A stretch of 64,000 nucleotides of DNA from Ga0074139 sp964515195 (GTDB lineage: Bacteria > Bdellovibrionota > Bdellovibrionia > Bdellovibrionales > Bdellovibrionaceae): NCBI GenBank assembly GCA_964515195.1, contig CAZETK010000004.1, forward strand, positions 1 to 64,000. Reading direction: 5' to 3'. Position 1 is the stretch's first letter. Every line of letters begins with the position of its first letter. The notes under the pieces were generated by a model. The model ran no database searches and was not told where the DNA came from. It saw only the letters and a program-made list of their open reading frames with translations. Shown here one piece after another: positions 1 through 7,586 of the stretch. The position numbers and the translations under genes are program-made.

Positions 1-46
1 AAAAGTGTAAACTATGTCTCCGGTATAAAATGTAAACTATGTGTCA
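1..46. mobile_element. Terminus of an IS21-like insertion sequence (partial)
   Basis: The first 46 bases carry two copies of a TGTAAACTATGT unit (about 6-17 and 31-42) separated by a short spacer and end in TGTGTCA at base 46. Read on the minus strand the end begins TGACACATAGTTTACA. Multiple internal terminal repeats and TG...CA ends are typical of IS21-family elements (istA/istB). The rest of the element would lie to the left of the window. The frame of the adjacent serine recombinase runs into this sequence and stops at base 12, which fits an insertion inside that gene. The family assignment is from memory of end sequences and the exact boundary is an inference. Confidence 0.5.
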
Positions 47-893
47 GGAAGGACAAGGTGGCATCGACCACTTGGTAGCGTTCGGTTTCCTTGAGCTTCG
101 ATTGGTCTTTGTTTTTGTTTTCCTTTTGAACCTCTTTTTTCCCGATGTACGTGAGATTCGTCAAAATCCTGTGGACGCTCTTTTTGTCGAACGGTTTGCC
201 GCCTTTTACTTCTCCGAGTCGATTTCTGAATGTTTTATTCTTTAATCCCGTGGCATTGAGTTCGCGAGCGGTGGTCTGAACACTACTGCCTTTCAGAAAT
301 GTGTTGAAGACGCGGCTAACAATGGCAGCTTCGCTTTCATTCACGATAAGGCGGGCTTTGTTGCTTGGATCGATATCGTAACCCAAAATCTGCTGTCCGC
401 CGTTCCAAAGGCCACGTAGAGCGCGTGCGTGGAAGTTATTGCGTGTTCTTTCACTTGTCAGTTCTCGTTCAAATTGGGCCAGTGCCATCAATATGATGAT
501 GAAAACCCGGCCAGCGGGGCTTGTGGTGTCGAAGTCATATTGCGGACAAATAAAGTCGGCCTTGAGCGAATTGACTTGTTCCATGAACCGCAGGAAGTCC
601 GTAACCGAGCGGCTCAGGCGCGAGAGTTCGGTGACCATGATCGTATCGATAACCCCGGATCGAAGGTCCGCCGCCATTTTTTGAAATTCAGGGCGATTGG
701 TGTCTTTGCCCGAGCGACCCTCCTCAACATAAACCTTGGCAATTTCTCCCCACTTTTGCGGAGAGTGTTCGTTTCTTCGCTGGACTTCGAGTTCCAAACG
801 CTGCTTTTGGGATTTTAAGCTGCCCTCGGCTTCGCGTGCCTGCCTTTCGGTAGACACGCGAAGATAAATTCCTACTTTTCTAACTTGCATCAT
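12..893 (-). CDS. Large serine recombinase, 3' end truncated by an IS end
   Basis: Serine recombinases cut and rejoin DNA through a covalent phosphoserine link and integrate or excise mobile elements. The N-terminus shows the resolvase catalytic domain: YLRVST with the nucleophilic serine at about residue 14, then the ELSRLSR stretch and the FERELTSERT helix. A Recombinase (DNA-binding) domain follows from about residue 160 (LWNGGQQILGYDID). The protein is only 293 aa against 450-600 aa for the family. After RYQVVDA the frame runs into IS-like sequence (last ~15 residues), so the zinc/coiled-coil C-terminus is missing. The start at 893 has a GAGGTG ribosome site overlapping the upstream small gene. 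The catalytic core looks intact, but the truncated protein is probably inactive as an integrase. Confidence 0.85.
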   Translation of the reverse strand: MMQVRKVGIYLRVSTERQAREAEGSLKSQKQRLELEVQRRNEHSPQKWGEIAKVYVEEGRSGKDTNRPEFQKMAADLRSGVIDTIMVTELSRLSRSVTDFLRFMEQVNSLKADFICPQYDFDTTSPAGRVFIIILMALAQFERELTSERTRNNFHARALRGLWNGGQQILGYDIDPSNKARLIVNESEAAIVSRVFNTFLKGSSVQTTARELNATGLKNKTFRNRLGEVKGGKPFDKKSVHRILTNLTYIGKKEVQKENKNKDQSKLKETERYQVVDATLSFLTHSLHFIPET

Positions 894-1089
894 TTTTCAC
901 CTCGTCATTTTCTGTTGCAGCTTTTGTCCAAACTCTCTGCCGGTTCTTTCGTCGATTTCGGCCATACCCGAGTTCATTAAGGGCGCGGAGATAGATTTGT
1001 ATAATAGGATCGAATTGCTCTTTTGAGTCGTGGCCAGCAATGAATTGAACTGGAATTGCATGGAGATCGATCTTTTCGGATCGTCCCAT
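880..1089 (-). CDS. Small hypothetical protein upstream of the recombinase
   Basis: A 69-aa protein of unknown function (begins MGRSEKIDLHAIPVQF). It has a strong ribosome site (GGGAGGAATTCA before ATG) and overlaps the recombinase start by 14 bases, suggesting translational coupling. An alternative frame over the same DNA (897-1127, start just after an AAGGA) is also open, so the choice of frame is uncertain. I prefer this one for its ribosome site and its overlap with the recombinase. It could be an accessory or directionality factor for the recombinase, but nothing in the sequence proves that. Confidence 0.5.
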   Translation of the reverse strand: MGRSEKIDLHAIPVQFIAGHDSKEQFDPIIQIYLRALNELGYGRNRRKNRQRVWTKAATENDEVKNDAS

Positions 1090-1119
1090 TGAATTCCTCC
1101 CATGACAATTTTGATTTCG

Positions 1120-1464
1120 TTATTCATTTAATTCCTTGTTTGCTTGATTGCGCTGCTTTGGCGACTCGTTCAGATTGCGAAGTAGGCGCTCGGCCTCTTC
1201 GTCCGGAATCCCTTGCTTACGAGCCTTTTTGATTCGTTTAATTAAATTCTCCATGTGTGCAACGTGGTCAAAGTATTCGCGCTGTACCTTTTCAATGGCT
1301 CGCTGAAAGGGGGCGCCGTCTTGTGAGGTCACGAACCACGATAATAGTTGGTGTTTCGTAATCCGGCCCCCCGTGAAGTCCTTATTAACCTCACCAAGCA
1401 TCCGATTCAGCGCGTTGTCCGCCTCGTAAGAGATTGTCACCTTGGCAATTTCATTCTTATTCAT
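1120..1464 (-). CDS. Hypothetical protein, helical, possibly DNA-binding accessory
   Basis: A 114-aa protein, first gene of the small leftward operon that ends in the recombinase. It is highly charged and predicted helical (KVQREYFDHVAHMENL, then a Lys/Arg-rich stretch IKRIKKARKQ). The N-terminal part (KVTISYEADNALNRML, then GRITKHQLLSWF) is reminiscent of ribbon-helix-helix mobilisation or plasmid-associated proteins, but I do not recognise a named family. It is divergent from the XRE gene at 1578. Confidence is high that it is coding, low for any function. Confidence 0.6.
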   Translation of the reverse strand: MNKNEIAKVTISYEADNALNRMLGEVNKDFTGGRITKHQLLSWFVTSQDGAPFQRAIEKVQREYFDHVAHMENLIKRIKKARKQGIPDEEAERLLRNLNESPKQRNQANKELNE

Positions 1465-1577
1465 ACCTATCTCCGGTTCTTCTTCGGAGTACCTTGAATA
1501 TACCCCTGTAAAAAGTTACAGTCCATATAAAAAATGTCAGGATGGCTTTAATGGCACTCAATACATAGAATTGCAGC

Positions 1578-1769
1578 ATGGCGAAATTGATACTGGCAGA
1601 GGTCTTGAAAAAGAAGGGCCTATCAAAGCGGCAGTTTGCGAAACGGATCGGCAAGGATTATTCCGCCGTGTTTCGCTATTTCCGCGAAGGCTACGACCCA
1701 AAGCTATCGACTCTTGAAGATTGGGCAAAGGCCTTGAACTGCCGGGTCAGGGATTTGGTGGAGGAATAA
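1578..1769 (+). CDS. XRE-family HTH regulator (antitoxin-like)
   Basis: A 63-aa protein that is almost entirely a Cro/C1-type helix-turn-helix: LAEVLKKKGLSKRQFAKRIG forms helices 1-3 and SAVFRYFREG the recognition helix region. It probably represses its own three-gene operon. Its stop TAA overlaps the ATG of the next gene (TAATG), so translation is coupled. Because a RelE-like protein is the third gene, this may be the antitoxin or regulator of a toxin-antitoxin-like module. It is divergent from 1120-1464, and the 110-bp gap between them should carry the operator. Confidence 0.75.
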   Translation: MAKLILAEVLKKKGLSKRQFAKRIGKDYSAVFRYFREGYDPKLSTLEDWAKALNCRVRDLVEE

Positions 1770-2170
1770 TGGCGTCGAAAGAAATATGGTCCGCCATTAA
1801 GGCAGGCTTCTGGAGTCCGCCCGGAAAGGTTATGACGGTTCTTGTCTCGAACGTAGGAATGTCCATTCTATCGAGTCAGCTTTATGATGAAGCGAAGAAA
1901 ATCGACCCGGCTGGTAGTTTTGCCTGGGCCAACTTATTGAGGGCTGAGTCCTTCAAATGGTTTTTAGTTGGCGTCTTGGCTTTGGCTGTTTTCTTAGTGC
2001 TGCTTTATAAAAATGAATTCAGTCTTTCACAAGAAATTGCTGGCCAGCGTGAGCTGAGAGACTACGTAAGAAAACACAACTTAGAGGCTTATGCTAAAAA
2101 GGTAGAGATATTAATATCCAATGCCCGGACAAAAGAGGAACTCGTCTCCCTTGAGGAGTTGATGCGATGA
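1769..2170 (+). CDS. Membrane protein of the XRE/RelE-like module
   Basis: A 133-aa protein starting at ATG 1769 (site GGAGGAATA). It has one clear transmembrane segment near residues 68-85 (FKWFLVGVLALAVFLVLLY), possibly preceded by a weaker hydrophobic region (VMTVLVSNVGMSIL). A charged helical C-terminus follows. No family recognised. It sits between an XRE regulator and a RelE-like protein with 1-4 base overlaps on both sides, so the three work as one unit. Roles as an exclusion factor, or as a membrane partner of the putative toxin, are possible but unproven. Confidence 0.65.
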   Translation: MASKEIWSAIKAGFWSPPGKVMTVLVSNVGMSILSSQLYDEAKKIDPAGSFAWANLLRAESFKWFLVGVLALAVFLVLLYKNEFSLSQEIAGQRELRDYVRKHNLEAYAKKVEILISNARTKEELVSLEELMR

Positions 2171-2442
2171 AAATTCTATTTTCTAAACAAGCGGTGGCAA
2201 AACTTGAAGAGCTGCATCCTGACGAAAAGAACCTTTTGCTGAAAAGGCTTGAAAAGGTGGCTCATCAAAGATTTCCGCGAATCGCGGCTATGCTTAGTGA
2301 TGTTGTCAAAGTGGGAGAGGATGTCTTTTCATTTCGTCAGGATGACTTGCAAATATTCTTTACCCTAAAAACAGATCCAAATTCGGAAAAGAACCTTGTC
2401 GTTCTTGATATAACCAGGAAATTTGTCCCTCAATTGGGATGA
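2167..2442 (+). CDS. RelE/ParE-superfamily-like toxin
   Basis: A 91-aa protein with the layout of RelE/ParE proteins: an N-terminal strand (KILFSKQAVAKLEEL), two helices, then strands with a SFRQDDLQIFFTL / LVVLDI pattern near the C-terminus. RelE proteins cleave mRNA at the ribosome and ParE proteins poison gyrase. The sequence does not show which, if either, applies. It overlaps the membrane-protein gene by 4 bases (ATGA). In ordinary modules an antitoxin lies directly beside the toxin. Here the XRE gene is two genes upstream with a membrane protein between. Confidence 0.6.
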   Translation: MKILFSKQAVAKLEELHPDEKNLLLKRLEKVAHQRFPRIAAMLSDVVKVGEDVFSFRQDDLQIFFTLKTDPNSEKNLVVLDITRKFVPQLG

Positions 2443-2505
2443 CTCCTGCTGAAATACCGAGCGGCCAAATCTGTAAGCCGTGACGGATTCGACCTGCCAA
2501 AAGGA

Positions 2506-2527
2506 GCGGGGCCAAGTCTGGCCCCGC
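2506..2527. terminator. Perfect 9-bp hairpin between convergent genes
   Basis: GCGGGGCCA at 2506-2514 pairs perfectly with TGGCCCCGC at 2519-2527 across a 4-base loop. It lies between the rightward RelE-like gene (ends 2442) and the leftward small membrane gene (ends 2533). A run of T follows about 20 bases later on the plus strand. A bidirectional terminator is the simplest reading. Confidence 0.6.
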
Positions 2528-2532
2528 ATCGG

Positions 2533-2769
2533 TTATCGCACGATTTTTTGAACAGGTTCTTCGAGGCGATCAGCATGACCTGGCCGGTTGTATTCCTGCC
2601 GCATGTTGCTGCGACAAGAAATTTCAAACGGTGATGAGAGCGCCTGGCTTACAAAAAGTCCCGCCGCGTAGATCATCCCGATGACCGGGATTACCCATGC
2701 CACCGCTCTTAGGATTTCCGCCGTTGCCTCGTTGATCTCGTTCCGTCTGTTTTCGTTTTCGTATTTCAT
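2533..2769 (-). CDS. Small single-span membrane protein
   Basis: A 78-aa protein with a good ribosome site (AGGAAGAGGGA before ATG). A charged N-terminus (MKYENENRRNEINEATAEI) leads into one transmembrane segment around residues 21-43 (AVAWVIPVIGMIYAAGLFV). No family recognised. It lies just past the end of the conjugation operon and beside the nested inverted repeat, so a role in conjugation or surface exclusion is possible. Confidence 0.55.
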   Translation of the reverse strand: MKYENENRRNEINEATAEILRAVAWVIPVIGMIYAAGLFVSQALSSPFEISCRSNMRQEYNRPGHADRLEEPVQKIVR

Positions 2770-2825
2770 TCCCTCTTCCTCTTCTGTCTTTTGATTTGTT
2801 GTATATATTCATTGAATTTTCATTT

Positions 2826-2938
2826 TTCCGCTCCCGCCCGTGTTTTGGTTGGACACCAGTTCCTGACCACTTTCCATCGTAGAGGGGGAGTGGTCAGGAA
2901 CGATCAGGGGGACAGTCAAGGCGCGGGCGGGAGCGGAA
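2826..2938. other. Nested perfect inverted repeats, candidate oriT
   Basis: Outer arms of 15 bp (TTCCGCTCCCGCCCG at 2826-2840 and its exact complement at 2924-2938) enclose inner arms of 13 bp (GTTCCTGACCACT at 2859-2871 and its complement at 2889-2901, 17-base loop). The strand could fold into a long two-part stem. It sits in a 266-bp gap next to the Replic_Relax-like gene at the end of the transfer operon. Stacked inverted repeats of this kind are usual at transfer origins and at replication origins of conjugative elements. That it is the oriT is inference; no nic-site family was recognised. Confidence 0.5.
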
Positions 2939-2995
2939 GGTTTTGTGATTTCATGAACTTGACGCTAATTTAAAATTCGCTGCACTGAAATTGAA

Positions 2996-3014
2996 GTGTC
3001 ACCCCCACTGACAC
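2996..3014. terminator. Hairpin downstream of the transfer operon
   Basis: GTGTCA (2996-3001) and TGACAC (3009-3014) form a 6-bp stem with a 7-base loop, 22 bases past the stop of the last transfer gene. On the minus strand it is followed by TTCAATTTC, a weak U-rich tail. It may end the transfer-operon transcript, or be a protein-binding dyad belonging to the neighbouring inverted-repeat region. Confidence 0.4.
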
Positions 3015-3035
3015 GCGAGGTTTGCTTCTTAGGTG

Positions 3036-3860
3036 TCATTTCTTGCTTAAGCTCGCCTCAATTTCGCGGATTGTGAATCGGTTTTCTTCGCCGGACCACG
3101 GAGCATCGTTCTTCAATGTTCGGAGCGCATCCAAGGTAGTGAAATAGATTCCATTGCTCCGCTGGGAGAGTTTGACAGTGGCGTTCTTCGCTCTTACTTC
3201 ATCTACCTCCCGCCGAATGAGTTGAAGCAGCCGTTCGTTTTTGCAGAGAAAAAAGACGATTTCAAACTGACGCGAGATTAGTACGGCCTTCAGGATTTTT
3301 TCGTAACGAGCCTTTGCCTTTTGCGAAAGTTCTACCTCTAAGCCAATCCGCAGAGCACCTCGCTTTGTCGTCAATTTAAAAATTGCGTCGGGAACTTTCC
3401 AATCCCGATCGCCGCCTGACGGAGCACTATTCCAGCGTCGCCCAAGATCAGCACGGAGTTCAGCTTCTGTCACAAAATCACTTACAGCTTGAGATCCACA
3501 GAGAATGCGGCGAGCCTCATTGACGATGCGGTCATGATCGTATTGCGAACGAAAGGCCGGCCTTGATTTCAAAGTGACTTCTGGGATCAGGAGCCTTTTG
3601 TTAGCAAAGAGCAATCCCTTTTTGGTTAACCTGTAACCCAAATGAACATTGGAGTCGCCCAACAAGGGCTCGATGAGCCCGTAGTTTTTTAATCGCCGAA
3701 TCGTCCGAGGCAGATTGTACGACGGTGTGATTCCATTGATAGATGCGAAAAGATCCGCTTGTTTGCCAAACCTGTTTAAGGCCAGATACCGGACAATTTC
3801 CATGTCAATTGCACAGAGTGATGGTAGCGCGGATCTAAGAGCGCCGCTGTTGTTGAACAT
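3036..3860 (-). CDS. Replic_Relax-like (replication-relaxation) protein
   Basis: A 274-aa protein, last gene of the transfer operon. The first ~90 residues look like a winged helix (ADLFASINGITPSYNLPRTI, then LKNYGLIEPL). The C-terminal half shows the pattern of replication-relaxation proteins: HDRIVNEARRIL, a KVPDAIFKL strand with Asp, an IGLEVELS strand with Glu, then KARYEKILKAVLIS. These acidic strands resemble a nuclease-like fold. Such proteins act at the origin of mobile elements. No classical three-histidine relaxase is found in the window, so this is the best candidate for handling the transfer origin. A GGAG site precedes the start. The family call is by eye. Confidence 0.55.
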   Translation of the reverse strand: MFNNSGALRSALPSLCAIDMEIVRYLALNRFGKQADLFASINGITPSYNLPRTIRRLKNYGLIEPLLGDSNVHLGYRLTKKGLLFANKRLLIPEVTLKSRPAFRSQYDHDRIVNEARRILCGSQAVSDFVTEAELRADLGRRWNSAPSGGDRDWKVPDAIFKLTTKRGALRIGLEVELSQKAKARYEKILKAVLISRQFEIVFFLCKNERLLQLIRREVDEVRAKNATVKLSQRSNGIYFTTLDALRTLKNDAPWSGEENRFTIREIEASLSKK

Positions 3861-3862
3861 TC

Positions 3863-4306
3863 TCAGTTACTCCAATGTGCCGGTTCAAGGATGACATATT
3901 CGAAATGCGCCGGAATAAAAATGTTTCCTTTGATTTGGTCATCCACGAATCTGACCTCCACTTTGGGTGGAATCAGATTTGGTGGTTGCCCATCAGAGCT
4001 TGCCTTGGCAGCTCTGGAAATCCCCTCGCTCTTTCCTTTTTCATAAGCAGCTGATTGCTTGGCTTCTGCGTTTTCATGGAGCAAGTATCCAGCAGCTCCA
4101 CCGAGGACAGCCCCAGCGGCTGCTCCAATGTAGGCATTCTTGATTCGTCCTTGACCCTTTGGGCCTGGGTCGACGAGGGCTCCGATGCCCGCTCCGGCAG
4201 CGGCCCCACTTCCTACTCCGAATAGAACGGATTTCGTTCCGGTCGCGCATCCTGCGAGTGTCAAGCCAATGAAAATAGAAATTAGAAATTTGATCTTTGA
4301 TCCCAT
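3863..4306 (-). CDS. Glycine-zipper lipoprotein of the transfer operon
   Basis: Start at ATG 4306 with GGAGGAAATA upstream; 147 aa. A lipoprotein signal with lipobox LAGC (after LISIFIGLTLAGCATG) anchors it in the outer or inner membrane. Two Gly/Ala-rich zipper segments follow (SGAAAGAGIGALV and GAAAGAVLGGAAGYLL), a pattern seen in surface lipoproteins that associate with membranes. The C-terminus is a short beta-rich tail. Its place directly after the coupling protein suggests a VirB7/TraV-like or surface-exclusion role, but no specific family is recognised. Confidence 0.6.
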   Translation of the reverse strand: MGSKIKFLISIFIGLTLAGCATGTKSVLFGVGSGAAAGAGIGALVDPGPKGQGRIKNAYIGAAAGAVLGGAAGYLLHENAEAKQSAAYEKGKSEGISRAAKASSDGQPPNLIPPKVEVRFVDDQIKGNIFIPAHFEYVILEPAHWSN

Positions 4307-4331
4307 TATTTCCTCCTGCAACCGATGCGGC

Positions 4332-5945
4332 TTAGTTTAGTACCACTCGGTTGACTTCGGTTTTGTCGTGTCGTCCTGGAGGATTCAGTAGGGTTTTCTG
4401 GTCGATATTCCCCTTGGGGATACAAGGCAAATGCTTGGCGTTTTTATCAGGAAGCGGCGTGAATCTAACTCTTCTGGTCTTTACGCCTTCAAAGTAAGGG
4501 ATAGAAACAAGGGCTTCACCAGTTCTTAACTCAGACTTGATGACGTTTGGATGAAAGAGGTATTCCTCCACAGCCCTTACGGAAAGTTCTCCTGTCTTAG
4601 TAGAGCCAAGAATTCCGCGTGAAACACGTTCAGTTTCTTTCGATGAGGTCGTGGTACCGAATGAATTTGCAAAGAACTCCGCCGTTTCTGGATCGTTATT
4701 CCGCATGACGATCTTAATGTTCGTATTCGTAGTCACGACGTTTCGAAAAGCAGGGCTTACCTTATCGAGATCACCAAGGGCCTGATGCGAAAACACCATG
4801 CCGACATTTGCTGACCGAGATTTGTTGAGCAGAGCCTCGAATCCTTCGTAGATATAATCTTGAAAGTCGTCGAGATATACTGAGATGAAGCTCGCATTCT
4901 TTCCGCCTTCGTTATGTCGCTTCGCCACGGCATTTTGTAGGCACTGCAAGACCAGCTTGCCAGTCGAAGCGCCTAAAAATTGGTAGTACATTGTTGGAAG
5001 CTGAAAGTAACAAATCCATTTGTGCTTTAGAGCAAGGCTCAGGTCGATATGGGGTTGAGGCGTGTTGAACAGCGGCGAAATCTCGTCTGCGCAAAAGTGA
5101 CTGAGTTTCGTTACCAGGCCGCTTGACCTCTCGTCGCGGTCCTTTGCCGAGAGATTATTGAATGCGGTGAGGTTGGCCTTCAGTGGTTCGTTGCGACTGG
5201 CCTCAATCCATCTTTCCAAGGCGTCTTTGTTGGTTAGCAAGAGGTTTATGTGAAAAAAGGTGGGAACGATGTTTTGATCCTTAATGATGGCGATTACGTC
5301 GCGAAAAATTCGAAACTGAACACTCTCAAAATACTCATTATCGAATTGAAAGCTTGAAAAGACTCTTTCAGTTACTTCTTGAACAGAGCCTACAGCCAGG
5401 GGATTGAATGAGCAGGACTCTTCTGGATTCGACAATGAAAATAAGCGAAAGTCGCTGGCGCGGTCAGCATCAACGGCATAGGCATAGATTTTATCGAGAA
5501 AAGATTTATCCGCTTTACCGTCAATGATAATAAGTCCACCGCCGTTTTGAATGTCCTGTATGGCCCATGGAAGAATGACGGACTCGGATTTCCCGCAACT
5601 GGTGGTGCCGATCACTTGAGTGTGCCTGGTGCGCAAATCGGTTGTGAGGTGAAGCGCTTCTTGGGAACTGCTATGCCCAAGAAATATTGCTCCATCATTC
5701 TTTCTGACAGCGGCAGTCACTTCTTCGAGGTGACGATTCCAGCGAATGCATATTCGATAAATCACGAACAAGAATCCCGTACCACAGGCGATCCAGAGGT
5801 GCCTGGTCGATTCCGGAGAGTTCCAGTAGCGGGTTATAAATTCCAATACGCGCATGGTGTAGCGGAACACAAAGAGTGAAACAGGTATTCCGATGAATGC
5901 AAAGATGAGGGCGAGGTCGCCCCGCTCCAATGGTTTTTTATTCAT
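4332..5945 (-). CDS. virD4: Type IV coupling protein, VirD4/TraD family
   Basis: A 537-aa inner-membrane ATPase that hands relaxase-bound DNA to the secretion channel. Two N-terminal transmembrane segments (about 11-31 and 48-66) precede a P-loop IGTTSCGKSES (about 112-122) and a LIIIDGK Walker B strand (138-144). The rest carries the TraG/TraD-type core (YLDDFQDYI; VGMVFSHQALGDLD; TTNTNIKIVMRNNDPETAEF), the last matching the TraM-recognition region. It overlaps the VirB10 gene by 4 bases (ATGA). Length is normal for the compact VirD4/TraG type. Confidence 0.9.
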   Translation of the reverse strand: MNKKPLERGDLALIFAFIGIPVSLFVFRYTMRVLEFITRYWNSPESTRHLWIACGTGFLFVIYRICIRWNRHLEEVTAAVRKNDGAIFLGHSSSQEALHLTTDLRTRHTQVIGTTSCGKSESVILPWAIQDIQNGGGLIIIDGKADKSFLDKIYAYAVDADRASDFRLFSLSNPEESCSFNPLAVGSVQEVTERVFSSFQFDNEYFESVQFRIFRDVIAIIKDQNIVPTFFHINLLLTNKDALERWIEASRNEPLKANLTAFNNLSAKDRDERSSGLVTKLSHFCADEISPLFNTPQPHIDLSLALKHKWICYFQLPTMYYQFLGASTGKLVLQCLQNAVAKRHNEGGKNASFISVYLDDFQDYIYEGFEALLNKSRSANVGMVFSHQALGDLDKVSPAFRNVVTTNTNIKIVMRNNDPETAEFFANSFGTTTSSKETERVSRGILGSTKTGELSVRAVEEYLFHPNVIKSELRTGEALVSIPYFEGVKTRRVRFTPLPDKNAKHLPCIPKGNIDQKTLLNPPGRHDKTEVNRVVLN

Positions 5946-6844
5946 AAGCTCATTCCCTTCTCAAGGAATACAAGAAAGGGCGTTCCGGGTTCGACCGTGA
6001 CATAGGGGGTGACGTTTTTCATTTCTTCGGCTTGGGTTTTTGCATGTTCCGAGGCTGACTCAGAGAGACCGTTCAGTGCCGCATTTTTTAGATTCCCAGG
6101 TTCAAAGGGAGCGCCATTTCCTTGCTCACGGTCCTTAAAGCCATCAGCAAATCCTGAGATAAAATGTCCAAGGAAGCGTCCTGATTCTCGCTTGAAAATC
6201 TGGGAGTGGTATTCGCCCGCAATGCCACTAGAGCCATCCGGCATTACTGCCACGGCAGAAAATGGCTGTTCCGTACCATTTTCAAATACCAGAGTGTGGA
6301 ATGCCACCTGAACTCTCTCTGATCCGTATTCGGTTTGTGCGTTACCAAGTGCCTTAGTGCCTACCGGTATGGCAAATCCTAGTTGAGACGAAACCTCCGA
6401 GGTGATAATCGCCACGACGGGGCCTCGGCTATCAGAAGTGACAATACGGTTAGCAAGTCGCGCCGGAATTGTGGTTCCAGAGGGAAGGCCCACGCCGATG
6501 CTATTTCCTTGGGGCTTGACGACCTGGCTGGCGGTGAGTTGCCGACCAGCACCAACACGACCGCCAAGCGAATGCCCAGAGACATTCGACAAATAAAAAT
6601 TTCCGTCTCCGGAGTATGTGGCTGAGGATTGGCTCATTCCTTGAGAAACGCTGGTATTGCTGTCCACCGTGGTTGCCGCAGGAGGGGTTTCTGGCTCTCC
6701 GTTTCCAGTGAAGAGAACGGCGATGAGGGTAATAGCACCGATCCCGAGGAGCCAATTTCTGATCTTAGTAGTATCAAGGCGGCGATATTTCCCGACCGGA
6801 GCGTCTCTGGTTAAAAAATATTCGTCCACTTTTGGTAATTTCAT
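5942..6844 (-). CDS. virB10: VirB10/TrbI-like type IV secretion core protein
   Basis: Start at ATG 6844, chosen for its GGGAGAAAAA site; about 300 aa. VirB10 spans both membranes and forms the core channel with VirB9. One transmembrane segment near residues 27-46 (NWLLGIGAITLIAVLF) is followed by a Ser/Thr-rich linker. The C-terminal TrbI domain begins near GVGLPSGTTIPARLANRIVT, a typical 'soft-start' of VirB10 beta-barrels, and continues to FGNAQ/ERVQVAFHTLVFENG-like strands and the terminal VEPGTPFLVFLEK. It is shorter than usual (360-450 aa). Confidence 0.85.
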   Translation of the reverse strand: MKLPKVDEYFLTRDAPVGKYRRLDTTKIRNWLLGIGAITLIAVLFTGNGEPETPPAATTVDSNTSVSQGMSQSSATYSGDGNFYLSNVSGHSLGGRVGAGRQLTASQVVKPQGNSIGVGLPSGTTIPARLANRIVTSDSRGPVVAIITSEVSSQLGFAIPVGTKALGNAQTEYGSERVQVAFHTLVFENGTEQPFSAVAVMPDGSSGIAGEYHSQIFKRESGRFLGHFISGFADGFKDREQGNGAPFEPGNLKNAALNGLSESASEHAKTQAEEMKNVTPYVTVEPGTPFLVFLEKGMSL

Positions 6845-6854
6845 TTTTTCTCCC

Positions 6855-7583
6855 TCAAATTGATGGCGCCGAAATTTGAATTCCTCCCTTGATGGACTCC
6901 GTTTTGAATTGGAGTGTGCTCTTGTATCCACGGCGCAGGTGCTCGCGCTTAACATGAATCATTCCAAAAAGTCGCTGGCCCTTGTCCAAAGAAAGGCGTT
7001 CGATATAGATATTTTCAATAGGTAGCGAGCGCCCGGATTGAAGAACTGCAAAGTCTCCTGGTTGAAAACCAATCTTTTTGTCCTTGGATGAAAGTTCAAA
7101 GGAGTAAATCATTGGCGTATTGATCTTGGTACTTGCCACAGAAATCAATCGTAGCGTAATCCCGCCAGCCGTCCGCGAGACGCCGACCCGTTTCGGGACA
7201 ATTCCCCCTGATGCCTCAGTCATCACAGCGGCTTTTCTTTTTACTCGTAAAATATAGTCTGGCTCGAATCCTCGGCCAGAACTAATCCTAAAATTGAATT
7301 TTCCGTACTCCGTCATCACGAAGAGGTTTGTTGAAACGCCAGACATCAGAGGCTTGATGGCAATTGAGTTTCCAACATATTCCACCTTGAACGAGTCCTG
7401 GTCGCCCACAATGGCTTGAACCGGCCTTGTATCGAATTGCAACAGGGTCGAGTAACCCACCGAGACGCGGACTTGTGCCACCTCAGATTCGTCAATTGAG
7501 ATGGTTTTTACGTTCTTAGCGAGTGCGGTGAATGAGGTCAGCAAGGAGATTATAATTGCTATTGTGAAGGTTTGTTTCTTCAT
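6855..7583 (-). CDS. virB9: VirB9/CagX/TrbG-like type IV secretion protein
   Basis: A 242-aa periplasmic or outer-membrane core-complex protein with a signal peptide (MKKQTFTIAIIISLLTSFTALA). Strand-rich body with the usual N-terminal features (GYSTLLQFDTRPVQAIVGDQ, SIAIKPLMSGVSTNLFVMTE, FRISSGRGFEPDYIL). A second domain follows from about residue 125. The start has AAGGATTAACGT upstream. It lies 10 bases from VirB10 and 3 bases from VirB8, the normal order of a VirB8-9-10 core. Confidence 0.8.
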   Translation of the reverse strand: MKKQTFTIAIIISLLTSFTALAKNVKTISIDESEVAQVRVSVGYSTLLQFDTRPVQAIVGDQDSFKVEYVGNSIAIKPLMSGVSTNLFVMTEYGKFNFRISSGRGFEPDYILRVKRKAAVMTEASGGIVPKRVGVSRTAGGITLRLISVASTKINTPMIYSFELSSKDKKIGFQPGDFAVLQSGRSLPIENIYIERLSLDKGQRLFGMIHVKREHLRRGYKSTLQFKTESIKGGIQISAPSI

Positions 7584-7586
7584 ACG

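Noticed and set aside
897..1127. 76-aa minus-strand frame overlapping the small gene at 880-1089
   Set aside because: It also has an AAGGA upstream, but the other frame has the stronger ribosome site and couples to the recombinase start. Only one can be the main product; the choice is uncertain.
2430..2812. Minus-strand frames 2430-2627 and 2624-2812
   Set aside because: They overlap the better-supported 2533-2769 gene (good ribosome site and membrane segment) and have odd composition; treated as shadows.
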